From Scylla paramamosain (Eukaryota > Arthropoda > Malacostraca > Decapoda > Portunidae), in assembly GCF_035594125.1 (NCBI RefSeq), contig NC_087191.1, positions 2,820,467 to 2,884,466 of the forward strand: a stretch of DNA of 64,000 bases. Reading direction: 5' to 3'. Under the pieces are notes generated by a model. It saw nothing but the letters and a program-made list of their open reading frames with translations, searched no databases and had not been told where the DNA came from. The stretch's first letter is position 1, and each line of letters starts with the position of its first letter. Of the stretch, positions 47,171-60,821 are shown piece by piece. A program made the translations under genes and the position numbers.

Positions 47171-47268
47171 GGTGGATATAGGTATGTACATTTACTACAG
47201 GGCTTGCCACGTGTAAGCCTGATGGCTTCTTGCAGCTTCCCTTATTTCTTGTGTTATGTTCTTATGTA
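46026..47268 (+). mobile_element. CR1-like LINE family A, copy A-7 (RT to 3' end)
   Basis: The plus-strand half missing from A-1 to A-4: RT from LLSFYSKMYEAVNNGDN to the 3' UTR and the terminal CTTATGT. Combined with the others it defines the whole family. It carries the 3' hairpin GCCTGATGGC and tail. Confidence 0.88.
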
Positions 47269-47289
47269 AGTAGTAATATTAGTAGTAGT

Positions 47290-48397
47290 TTAAAGACAAC
47301 TACCTTCCTCCACACAAAACTACAAGCACCTAATAACACACACACCGTTCACTCAAAATTTCAAAATTCATGGAGACTCCTACACCAGCTTCGAAATCCC
47401 CATATGGGGAGTGGACCATAAATGCCCTCAAGTCGGAGTGTCTTTCTGACGACGACCCTAAGTGTCTTGACACCCCCCTCATTTTTTTCTTCATTAACTT
47501 CTGCAACATTTGTGGTCTAAGATCCAAATTTCAATCTGTAAAACACCACCTCTCCTCTTCCAAACCTCATCTTCTTTTCCTCACTGAAACTCAGGTGTCT
47601 AAGACAACTAACAGTAGCCCCTATTCTGTTCCCTCCTACTTTCTCTATCCTCATTTTTTATCCAAATCTGGATGTTGCGTTTATGTGCGGAACGATTTAA
47701 CCTGCTCTCGAGCCCACGCTCTTGAATCATCCGAGTATTCCACCATATGGCTACGACCACAGAGTCACTCTCAAACTAAATTTATCTATGCTGTATATCT
47801 CTCACGTAACTCCTCTGACTATAAGAAATTCTTTCACTACTTAACTTCCAAAGTGGAGCAAATTCTGACTCTCTTCTCTTTTGCAGAAATCTCCATTCTT
47901 GGAGACTTCAATGCTCCCCACCAGCTTTGGCTTTCCTCTCCCTTCACCGATCATCCTAGTGAAATAGCCTTCAACTTTGCTATCCTCCACAACTTGGAGC
48001 AATTGGTGCAACACCCTACTCGTATTCCTGACCGTCTTGGAGATACGCCCAACATTCCTGACCTTTTCCTGGCCCCTAATCCATCTACTTATGCTGTCAA
48101 CCTCTTTTCCCCGATGGGCTCCTCCGACCACAATCTCATATCTGTACCTTGTCCTATCGCTCCAATCCCTCCTGAGGATCTCCCTAAATGAAAGTGCCTC
48201 TGGCGTTAATCCTCTGCACGTTGGGGGGACCTGAAGAGGTATTTTGCTGATTTTGCTTTGAAAGAATACTGCTTCCGTGTCAGACTCTCGTCTTTCTGTC
48301 CTGAGCACATAACAGACGTGACAGTGTCTGGCATGGAGACGTACATTCCTCACTCTTTTTCTCTACCTAAACCTTTCAAACCTTGGTTCAAACACAG
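47290..48397 (+). mobile_element. Family B fragment (copy B-9): end of leader and endonuclease
   Basis: Starts in the leader (AAAGACAACTACCTTCCTCC) just after the A-7 tail and runs to AAACCTTGGTTCAAACACAGG, where the 5' terminus of B-10 begins, so the two B copies are head-to-tail. Confidence 0.87.
47370..48397 (+). pseudogene. Family B endonuclease ORF in B-9
   Basis: An open frame of 273 codons starts ATG GAG ACT ([15 protein letters not shown]; other copies have ATGGCGACT) and contains [31 protein letters not shown] and SSDHNLIS, with all catalytic residues. The frame stops at the TGA at 48189 (LPK-stop, where others continue RRCLWR). The endonuclease alone is thus nearly intact without RT. 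Confidence 0.85.
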
Positions 48398-50295
48398 GAG
48401 GAAGCAGTAGACACCTACCGAAACGATAATTACTCCCAGTGAGGTCTAAAGCACTGTTCAGGGGGTGCTGTGAACTTATCATTAAACCCAGCTGTGACCT
48501 CACTGAACGTTTCCCTTTGTGTCTCACAACACAAGGGGGCAGTCACAGCCTGCCCTCTGAAGACAACTCTCTTCCTCCTCACAAAACTACAAGCACCTAA
48601 TAACACACACACACCCTTCACCCAAAAATTTTAAAATCAGCATGGCGACTCCTACACCAGCCTTGGAGTCCCCATCTGGGGAGGGGACCATAAATGTCCC
48701 CAGGTCGGACTGCCTTTCTGTCGACGACCCTAAGTGTCTTGACATCCCCCTCAACTTTTTCCTCATTAACTTCTCCAGCATTCGCGGTCTATGATCTAAT
48801 TTCCAATCTGTTGAACACCACCTCTCTTCTTCTAAACCTCATCTTCTTTTCCTCACTGAAACTCAGGTGTCTGAGGCAACTGACAGTAGCCCCTTTTCTT
48901 TTCCCTCCTACTTTCTCTATCCTCATTTTCGATCCAAAGCTGGATGCTGCGTTTATGTGCGCAATGACTTAACCTGCTCTCGTGCCCACGCACTTGAATC
49001 TTCCGAGTTTTCCACCATATGGCTACGACTACAGATTCACTCTCGTACTAAATTTATCTGTGCTGTATACCTCTCTCCTAACTCCTCTGACTATAAGAAA
49101 TTCTTTGACTACTCAACTTCCAAACTGGAGCACATTCTGACCCTCTTCCCTTTTGGAGAGATCTCCATTCTTGGAGACTTCAATGTTCACCACCAGCTTT
49201 GGCTTTCCTCTCCCTTCAATGACCATCCTGGTGAACTATCTTACAACTTTGCTATCCTCCATGACCTAGAGCAATTGGTGCAAAACCCTACTCGTATTCC
49301 TGACAGTCTTGGAGATACGCCCAATATTCTTGACCTTTTCCTGACCTCTAATCCTTCTGCTTATGCTGTCACCCTTTCTTCTCCGTTGGGCTCCTCCGAT
49401 CACAATCTCATATCTTTATCTTGTCCTATCACTCCAATCCCTCCTCAGGATCCCCCTAAGGGAAGGTGCCTCTGGCGTTTTGCCTCTGCTAGTTAGGGGG
49501 ACCTGAGGAGGTATTTTGCTGATTTTCCTTGGAATGACTAATGCTTTCGAGTCAGAGACCCGTCTTTGTGTGCTAAGCGCATAACAGAGGTGATAGTATC
49601 TGGCATGGAGGCGTACATTCCTCATTCTTTTTCTCGTCCTAAACCTTCTAAACCTTGGTTTAACACAGCTTGTTCTCGTGTTATACATGACAGAGAGGTG
49701 GCCCAAAAAGGTACTTAAGCCTTCCATCACCAGAATCTCATGCACTTTATATTTCTGCCCGGAACCATGCCAAGTCTGTTCTCCAACTAGCCAAAAACTC
49801 CTTCATTAACAGAAAATGTCAAAACCTTTCAAGATCTAACTCCCCTCGTGATTTCTGGCATCTAGCCAAAAATATCTCCAATAACTTTGCTTCTTCTTCT
49901 TTCCCTCCTTTACTTCAACCAGATGGCACCACTGCTATCACATATATTTCTAAAGCTGAACTCTTTGCTCAAACCTTTGCTAAAAACTCTACCTTGGACG
50001 ATTCTGGGCTTGTTCATCCCTCTCCTCCGCCCTCTGACTACTTCATGCCACCTATTAAAATTCTTCGCAATGATGTTTTCCATGCCCTCGCTGGCCTAAA
50101 CCCTCGGAAGGCCAGGAAGGATGGGGTCCTTCCTATTATTCTCCGAAACTGTGCCTCCGTGCTTGCACCTTGCCTAGTCAAACTCTTTCAGCTCTGTCTG
50201 TCAACATCTACCTTTCCTTCTTGCTGGAAGTTTGCCTACATTCAACCTGTTCCTAAAAAGGTTGACCGTTCTAATCCCTCAAACTACCGTCATAT
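48398..50295 (+). mobile_element. Family B, copy B-10 (5' end to mid RT)
   Basis: Starts AGGAAGCAGTAGACACCTACC with the complete leader, including GCTGTGAC (48491) ... GTCACAGC (48542). It breaks off at AACTACCGTCATA, where the poly(T) of the opposed B-11 begins. Confidence 0.9.
48641..50295 (+). pseudogene. Family B endonuclease/RT ORF in B-10, broken
   Basis: ATG at 48641 (MATPTPALESPSGEG). A stop at CGCGGTCTATGATC interrupts the first part. The endonuclease continues in 48867-49496 ([21 protein letters not shown]), then TAG at 49493 and TAA near 49540. The RT N-terminus is at 49994-50290, with the GPDG motif rearranged (NPRKARKDGVLP). Non-functional. Confidence 0.85.
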
Positions 50296-50993
50296 TTTTT
50301 TTTTTTTATGTAGGAAGGACACTGGCCACGGGCAACAAAAATCTAATAAAAAAATGCCCACTGAAATGCCAGTCCCATAAAAGGGTCAAAGCAGTGGTCA
50401 AAAATTGATGGATAAGTGTCTTGAAACCTCCCTCTTGAAGGAATTCAAGTCATAGGAAGGTGGAAATACGGAAGCAGGCAGGGAGTTCCAGAGTTTACCA
50501 GAGAAAGGGATGAATGATTGAGAATACTGGTTAACTCTTGCGTTAGAGAGGTGGACAGAATAGGGGTGAGAGAAATAAGAAAGTCTTGTGCAGCGAGGCC
50601 GCGGAAGGAGGGGAGGCATGCAGTTAGCAAGATCAGAAGAGCAGTTAGCATGAAAATAACGGTAGAAGACAGCTAGATATGCAACATTGCGGCGGTGAGA
50701 GAGAGGCTGAAGACAGTCAGTTAGAGGAGAGGAGTTGATGAGACGAAAAGCTTTTGATTCCACCCTGTCTAGAAGAGCAGTATGAGTGGAACCCCCCCCT
50801 TGACTTGTGAAGCATACTCCATACATGGACGGATAAGGCCCTTGTAGAGAGTTAGCAGCTTAGGGGGTGAGAAAAACTGGCGGAGACGTGTCACAACACC
50901 TAACTTCATAGAAGCTGTTTTTAGCTAGAGATGAGATGTGAAGTTTCCAGTTCAGATTATAAGTAAAGGACAGACCGAGGATGTTCAGTGTGT
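50296..50993 (-). mobile_element. Family B 3' fragment (copy B-11), opposed to B-10
   Basis: Poly(T) at 50296-50308 followed by the B 3' UTR and C-terminal coding region in reverse (50398-50826: [33 protein letters not shown]), to TGAACATCCTCGG. Its poly(A) is internal, against B-10, so the pair is not a standard twin-priming inversion. B-10 does not resume afterwards. Confidence 0.88.
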
Positions 50994-50995
50994 TG

Positions 50996-51172
50996 TTCAG
51001 CGAGGCCGCGGGAGGAGGGGAAGCATGCAGTTAGTAAGATCAGAAGAGCAGTTAGCATGAAAATAGCGGTAGAAGACAGCTAGAGATACAACATTGCAGC
51101 GGTGAGAGAGAGGCTGAAGACAGTCAGTTAGAGGAGAGAAGTTGATGAGACGAAAAGCTTTTGATTCCACCA
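50996..51172 (-). mobile_element. Family B fragment (copy B-12)
   Basis: A second minus-strand piece of the same C-terminal region already present in B-11 ([20 protein letters not shown]...LPLLPRPR), i.e. a partial local duplication or a separate insertion, ending at the satellite boundary. Confidence 0.85.
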
Positions 51173-51875
51173 CACTTAAACGGATAAATATCACTCTATA
51201 TGGAGAAACAGAACAACATTACCAAAACGCCAAAATTTATGCAAATTTTTTTTTTTTTTAGTATCTATAAACGTGTTATTCACCAAAAAGCTAAAAAGCA
51301 TGGAAAACACCATAAATGTGAAAACAAGACATCATTGCCAAAAATGTGTCTTTTGAGTGTTTTTAAGCCACTTCATGTACGAAACAGCTAAAACGTTATG
51401 GAGATACACAAAAAACATTCGCAAATTCAAGCATTTTGAGTGTTTTCCAGATTGATATGTACAAAAAAATCAAAATGCAGGGAAAGTACCCTAAATATGG
51501 AAACGAAAAGACATTACGAGCAACGTGTATTATGAATATTGTTGAGCATCTCAGATACCAAAACGCTAAAATGCATGAATAGCACTGTATATGGTAAAAC
51601 AGAAAAACATTTCCAAAAAACGTGTATTCTGAGTGTTTTTTTTTTCTTTTACATTATTAGGTACTAATAATCCTATATACAGAAACGAAACGACATGTGT
51701 TTTAAGTAATTTTGAACGTGTTAGGCACCAAACCATTAAAAATAATTCAAATCACCCTGTATGGGAATACAAAATAACATTCCGAAAAATGTGTATTTTG
51801 AGTATTTTTGAACTTATTACGTACCAAAACACTAACACGCATGTAAGACACCTTTTATATAGAAACATAATAACA

Positions 51876-52107
<232 letters not shown>

Positions 52108-52899
52108 AGCGTTTTTGAGCCTGTTTCGTAGAAAAAGTCAGAATCCATTGATACCATTGTATATAAGGAAAAAAAAACAGAAAACATTAACAAATAAGTG
52201 TATTTTGTTTAGGTTAGGTTAGACAAAATGCATAAAAAAATACAATATGTGGGGAAACGAAATGATATTACAAGGAACGTGTATTATAAAAGTTTTTGAG
52301 CGTCTTAGGTACCAAAATGCTAAAACGCATGAATAGCACCCTTTATATGAAGAAAAGAACAACATTACCATTGTAAGGTGCCATAACGCCAAAATGGATG
52401 TAGGCACCCAATATGGAGAAACAAATAAATATTACGATTATCGTGTATTATGAGTATTTCTGAGCTTCTTAGGTATCAAAACGCTATAACACGTCAATAT
52501 CTCTCTGTATGGAAAAACAGAACAATACCAAAAACGTATAATTTGAGTTTTTTTTTTTTCAGCTGCTTACGTACCAAAAATTAAAATGCATTCAAAAAAT
52601 CTTTTATAGAGAAACCGAATAAAATTTCCCAAAATAAGTACTTTAAGAGTTTTTGAGATTGTTACGTGAAAAAAGGCTGAAATGGATACAAAGTACCCTA
52701 TAGGGGGAAACAAAAGGACATGACGAGAGTCGTGTATTATATATATATGTATTTTTTGGGGGGGCTTCTTATATACGAAAACGTTAAAACGGATGAACAG
52801 CACTGTATAGAGAGAAAAGAACAGCATCATCAAGAATGAGTATATTTAGAGTATTTCATATTATTAGGTGACAACAACAAAATGCATGGAAGGCATCCT

Positions 52900-53773
<874 letters not shown>

Positions 53774-56700
53774 AGTGTTTTGAGCTTGTTACGTAAAAAA
53801 AGAAAATAAATAAAATTCATGGAAAGTACCAGACATGAAAAAAAAAGGCATTACGGGAAACGTGTATCATGAATATTTTTTTGAGTATCTAAGGTAGCAA
53901 AACGCTAAAACGTACGAATAGCATTCTATATAAAGGGAACAACTTTGCCAAAAATGTGTTTTTTTTGTGTGTATTTCACATTGTTAGTTACAATGCATGC
54001 AAATGCATGCAAAATGCATACAATGCATGCAAAATGCATGCAAAGCTTCGTGTATGTGGAAACAAAACTACATTATCAGAAACGTGTCTTTTGAGTGTTT
54101 TTTAAGGTTGTTAGGCACTACAAACCTAAAACAACAAACATGCAATTCACCCTATAGATAGAAGAGAACTTTACGAAAAAAGTTTCTTTAGAGGGGTTTT
54201 TTTTTTACTTTTCTTGCCAAAACGCTAAAACGTATGTAAACACACATTATGGAGAAACATAATAACATAATAAAAAAAAACAAGTATTTTGAATGTTTTT
54301 GAGTTGGTTACGTAGAAAAATGACAAAATGCATGCAGTATACCCAATATAGGGAGAGAGAGAGAGAGAGAGAGAGAAAAAAAAGAAGAGAAACGTTTATT
54401 AGGACGTAACGCGAAAACGCATTAATACCACGTTATATGGAGAAACAAAACAACATTACAAAAAAGGGTATTTAGAGTGTTTTTTGAGCTTGTTACGCAC
54501 ACAAGGGTAAAAATCCATGCAAAGTACCCTGTATGGGGAAAATAAAAGACATTACAAGAAACGTGTGCTTATGAGCTTCTTAGGTACCAAAAAACTAAAA
54601 TGCATGCACTGTACAGAACATACATACCAGAAAGATGCATGTTGAGTTTATTTCACATTGTTAGGTGCCATAAGACCAAAATGCAGGCAAAGCACTATAC
54701 ATGAGGAAAGAAACGAAATTTCGAGAAACGTTTCTTTTGAGAGTTTATTAGCGTGTTAGTACACAAAACGTTATAAAGTATGGAAAGTACCCAATATGGG
54801 AAAACAAAACATTACCAAAAACTTATGTTTTAGTGTTTTTGAGCTATATATGTTAAAAAATGCAAAAACACATGCAATAGCACCCTTTATTAATAAAACA
54901 CAATGACATTATAAAAAATTTTTAAAAAAGTATTTTGAGAGTTTTTGAGGTTGTCACGTATGAAAACGCCAAAATGCATGGTTAGTACTCTATATTGGGA
55001 AACGAAAAGACATTACCAGAAACGTGTATTATGAATGTTTTCGAGCTCCTTAGTATCAAAACACTGAAAGGCATGAATAGCCCTCTATATAAAGATCGAC
55101 ATTACTAAAAACCTGTTTTTTTGAGTGTATTTTACATTTTTAGGTAACATAGCTATAAAATGCATAGAATGCATTCTATATAAAAAGAGAAAACGAGGGT
55201 GTTTATCAGCGTGCTAGGCACCAAAACGATGAAAGGCATGGAAAGCACACAATATGATAAAAGAAAAGAGAGAGAAAAAAAAAAAACTTACCGAAAACGT
55301 CTTTATCATTTTTTTTTTAGCTTCTTGCGTATCAAAAAGCTGAAAGGCATGGGAAAAAAAATATGTAAAAACATTGTAATTTTACGAAAAACGTGTATTT
55401 TGGGTGTATTTGAGCTTGTTAGCTAGAAAAATGCCAAAATCCATACAAAGTACTCTATATGAGGAAACAAAAATACTTTACGAAAAACGTGTATTATGAG
55501 AGCTTTCGAGGCTTTTAGATACCAAAATGCTGTAATACATGAATAGCACCCTATATCAAGAAAAGATCAACATTAACAAAAACGTGTATTTTTGGTGTTT
55601 TCTAGGTTCCAAAAAGGCAAAATGCATGCAAAAGGCTCCTATGTTGGGAAACAAAATGATATTACGAGAAATTAACTTTTGAATGTTTTGAAGATGTTAG
55701 GCACTAAAAGCCTGATAGGCATGGAATTCACCCTATAAAGGAATAGTAACAACATTAAGAAAAACGTGTCTTTTGAATATTTTTGAACTTCTTATGTTCC
55801 AAAACACTTAAACGTAAGCAAAAACACTTTATGGAGAAAAAATAACAACATTACCAAAAACAAGTATTTTCAGTGTTTTTGAACTTACTACGTAGAAGAA
55901 TGGCAAAATTCATGCAAAGTACCCAATATAGTGAAACAAAAACACATAACGAAAACGTTTATTGTGAAAACATTAAAACGCGTTAATATTACTCTATATG
56001 GAGAAACAGAACACTACCGAAAACAAGCATTTTGATTGTTTTTGAGCTTTTTCTGTATAAAAACGCAAAAAAAAAAAAAACATGCAAAGTACCTTATATA
56101 GGAAAACGAAAAAATATTACGAGAAACGTGTATTATGAGTGCTTTTGAACTTTTTAGGTATCAAAAAACTAAAACGCATGATAATACTGTATATTGAGAA
56201 AGAGAAGAACATTACAAAAAAAAAAGACGTGTATTTTGAGTGTATTTCACATTGTTAGGTGCCATAATGCCAAAATGCATGCCGAGCACCATACATTGAG
56301 AAAGGAAACGAAAATTGCAGACACGTGTGTTTTGAGAATATATTAGCGTGTTAGCCATTATTAATACACTAAAAACCATGGGAAGTACCGTATATGGGAA
56401 AACAAACCAACAGTACCAAAAACTTTGCTTTTCAGTGTTTATCAGCAACTTATGTACAAAAAAGCAAAAATTCAAGCAAAACAACCTTTATGGAGAAACA
56501 GATTAACATTATCAAAAACAAGTATTTTCAGGGTTTTTTTTGTATTTCTTACGTACAAAAACGGCAAAATGAATGGAAAGTACTTTATATGGAGAAACGA
56601 AAGGACATTACGAGAAGCGTGTACTATAAGTGTACTATAAGTACTATCTTAGGTCCCAAAACGAGAAAACGTATGAATACACTCTATATGGAGAAACAGA

Positions 56701-56888
56701 ACAATATTACCAAAAAAAGGTGTATTTTTAGTGTATTTCACATTGTTGTGTAGTAAAATGAGAAAATGGTCGCAAAGCACACTATATAAGGAAATGACAC
56801 GAGATTTCCAGAAACGAATTTTTTGAGCTAAAAAGTTTGGAAAGCACCTTATTTAGGAAAACAAAATACATCATTACCAAAATCGTCT

Positions 56889-57000
<112 letters not shown>

Positions 57001-59149
57001 GTGTTTTTCGGCTATATGCGCAACAAAACGCTAAAACATATGCAAAAAGAGCTTTTATTGAGAAACAGTATAACTTTACGAAAAACGTGTGCTTTGAGTG
57101 TTTTTTTCAGCATCTTACGTAGAAAAATGCCAAAATGAATATAAATTAATAGAAAATTTTTATCATTATGAAAATTTTTGAGCTTTTTAGGTACCATAAT
57201 TGTAAAATGCATGAATAGCACCCTATATCGAGAACCAAAACAATACTGAAAAAAAAGAACTGTACATTTACGTACATTGTTAGGTTTCAAAACGCCAAAA
57301 TTCATGCAAAGCCCTCCAATTCGGCAACAAAACGACATTAAGAAAAACATTTTTTTTTTTTCGGTGTTTTTGAGCTTGTTGTGTAGAAAAAAGGCAAAAT
57401 GCATGGGGGAAAGAAAGACATTATGATTAATGAGTATTATGATTTTTTTTTTTTTTTTTTTGAGATTCTAAGGTACCAAAACGGGAAAAACCATGAATAG
57501 CACTATATATGAGAAACAAAATAACGTTACGAAAAACGTGGATTTTGAGTGTTTTTTTACATTGTTAGGTACAAGAACGCCAAAATGCAGGCAAAGCTTC
57601 CTATATGGAGAAATTAAACGACATTACCAGATACGTGTCTTTTTAGTCTTTTTGAGTGCGTTCGGAATCAAAACGTTAAAAACAACGGAAACCACACTAT
57701 ATGGGAGTGGGAAACAACATTACCAAAAAAAAACGTGTCTTTTGACAGTTTTTTTTTCAGCTTCTTACGTACCAAAACGCTAGAAAAAAACAGAATAACA
57801 TTACCGAAGACAAATATTTTGAGTTTTTCGATCTTGTTACATAGAAAAACGCAAAAAATGCATGCAAATTACACTACATGGGGAAACAAAGACGTTACTG
57901 GAAATTATAATATGAGTGTTTTATTGAGATTTTATGGTAAGAAACCGCGAAAGGCGCCAATACCACTCTATGCAGAGAAATAGAACAACATTGCCAAAAA
58001 ACGTGTCTTTTGAGTGTTTTTCAGGTTCTTACTCACGAAAAAGCTGAAACGCATGCAATAAAAATAAAATCCTTTAGTGAGATATAGAAGGATATTAAAA
58101 AAAATATTATTTTGTGTGTTTTTGAGCTTCTTACGTACAAAACCGCCAAAATGCATGCAAAATACTCTATATAGGGAAAAGAAAGAGACATTGCGAGAAA
58201 CATGTATTATGAGTGTTTTTGAGCTTCGGTACCAAAACGTTAAAACGCATGAATAGCACTCTATATGGAGAAAAGAATAACATTACCAAAAACATGTCTT
58301 TTGATTGTATCTCACAGTGTTAAGTATGAGAACGCCACAAAGCATGCAAAGCAACCTATATGGAAAAAAAAAAAAAAAGAGATCACCAGAAACGTGTCTT
58401 TTAATTGTTTATGAGCTTGTTAGGTACTAAAAAGATAAAAGTCATGGAAAGCAGCCTGTATAAGGTACCAAAAAAAATTACAAAAAACATGTCATTTTAG
58501 TGTTTCTAAGCTACTAACGAATCAAAACGCTAAAATATCCGGAAAACATCCTTTGTGGAGAAACAAAATAAAGTGATAAAAAAAAGTATTTTGAGTGTTT
58601 CTGAGTTTGTTATAAAAACACCAAAATGCATACACAGCACCCTATATAAGGACACGGAAAGACATTACGAGAAAATTGCATTATGAGTGTTTTTGAGCTT
58701 CTTCCATAACAAAACTCGAAAACGCATGAATAGCAATCTATATGGAGAGAGAGAACAACATTTCCAAAAACGTCTATTTTTAAGTGTTCTTGTTTACGTT
58801 CAAAAAAACAAAATTGCATTTTAAAACATCCATTATGGATAAACAGAACAACATTACCAAATACAAATAATGTTTTGCTGATTTTCAGCTTGTTACATAG
58901 AAAAACGCCAAAATGTACGGTAAGTACCCTATATGGAGAATCGAAACATTACCAGAAACGTGTCCCGATGGTTTTGAACTTGTTAGGCACCAAATCCCTA
59001 AAAAGTATGGAGCTCATCCTATATGGGCAAAAAAAAAAAAAAACATCGTTACGAGAAGCGTGTCTTTTGAGCTTTTTTGAACTTTATACGTACCAAAACG
59101 CTAAAGCGCAGATACAAACAGCAGATAAAAACTATGACAAAGATGAAGA

Positions 59150-59800
<651 letters not shown>

Positions 59801-59877
59801 CATTGTATATGACATTCTCTGTTTCTGCTGCAATGTACGCACAACAGTTATTATACGTAGGAGCACACTGCTATATA

Positions 59878-59909
<32 letters not shown>

Positions 59910-60274
59910 TCCTCTTTAAAAGCTGAACCCAGACTCCAACGCCTTTCCCCCCCAACTCCCCCATATCTTTACTCCTTCCACCTCTTCCTTTCCCTCCCCC
60001 AGCCTCCCCAAAGCGACCACCGCTCAGCTCCTTTTCCACGACCACTTCAAAACACCCAAACCTGCACAACCACGCATTCTCGTCCACTGACAACTACCCA
60101 CAATGCAACAGAACTCGAGGGGGTATTAACCTGGAGAATCAAGGTTAAGAAGGATAAGGAAGAAGACAAAATGAGAGTAAAAAACGAAAAAAAGGAATCT
60201 AGATGCCATTGTTATCTTCTTATCATTCCTGCTGTGATTCAATGTTGGTACCAGTTAATAACAACACCTGAGAA

Positions 60275-60384
60275 GCCTCTTCCTCCTCCTCCTCCTCCTC
60301 CTCCTCCTCCTCCTCCTCCTCCTCCTCCTCCTCCTCCTCCTTCTCCTTCTCTTCCTTCCTTCCTTCTCTCTCCTTCCCTAGGGG
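60275..60384. repeat. (CCT)n microsatellite fused to the LINE ORF1 frame
   Basis: About 20 CCT units followed by TCCTTCT repeats. In frame with the LINE ORF1 it would read as a polyproline run, but it replaces the expected N-terminal esterase sequence. 59880-60274 contains a short (AC)n and no recognised gene. Confidence 0.9.
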
Positions 60385-60821
60385 ACATCACTGCTGCCAT
60401 CGAGGACACGACCAAGGACGCCACTACTAACACCCTTTATGTTATCCACGCAGGCACAAATGACGTCCAGCGGTCCCGATCAGAAGAACTGATGGCGAAA
60501 TACAAGGAAATGATTCGCAAATACAAGACTAAATCAAATAATATTATAATTTCAGGCATTCTCCCGAGGATCAACGCGAACGCAAGGTTCTACAACATTG
60601 CGTTCAGTTTAAATAACGGATTAAAGACTCTCTGCCAACAGGAAAACGTGGAGTATCTTAACATGTGGAACGATTTTTATAATGAACACAGACTCTTCCA
60701 GAGAGACGGTCTTCATCTGAACTCTGTGGGAGCAGCCAGGATGGGCAGATTAATCCATGAAAAAGTTTGTCTCCACAGATCAAAAAACGCGCGGGCGCCA
60801 GCAACAGTACCAGTGTCGTAA
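60385..60821 (+). pseudogene. Family C ORF1 esterase, N-terminal half missing
   Basis: The frame reads GDITAAIEDTTKDATTNTLY, then VIHAGTNDVQRSRSEELMAK (Asn block GTND), GILPRINANARFYN and RDGLHLNSVGAARMGRLIHE (D-G-L-H block), ending ATVPVS at 60821. The Ser block (GDS) and the preceding region are gone, replaced by (CCT)n. The open frame extends back through the microsatellite to 59877, but that part is low complexity and probably not real protein. The end overlaps the beginning of ORF2. Confidence 0.8.

Noticed and set aside
48398..50993. Twin-priming inversion joining B-10 and B-11
   Set aside because: Twin priming leaves the poly(A) at the outer end; here the B-11 poly(A) lies at the internal junction, so a separate insertion fits better.
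52205..52222. TTTAGGTTAGGTTAG resembling arthropod telomere repeat TTAGG
   Set aside because: Under three units, inside satellite monomers that normally contain TTAGGT; most likely chance.
59877..60384. Upstream part of the 314-codon frame as genuine ORF1 N-terminus
   Set aside because: Consists of (AC)n and (CCT)n translations plus unrelated sequence, and lacks the expected GDS block of the esterase.
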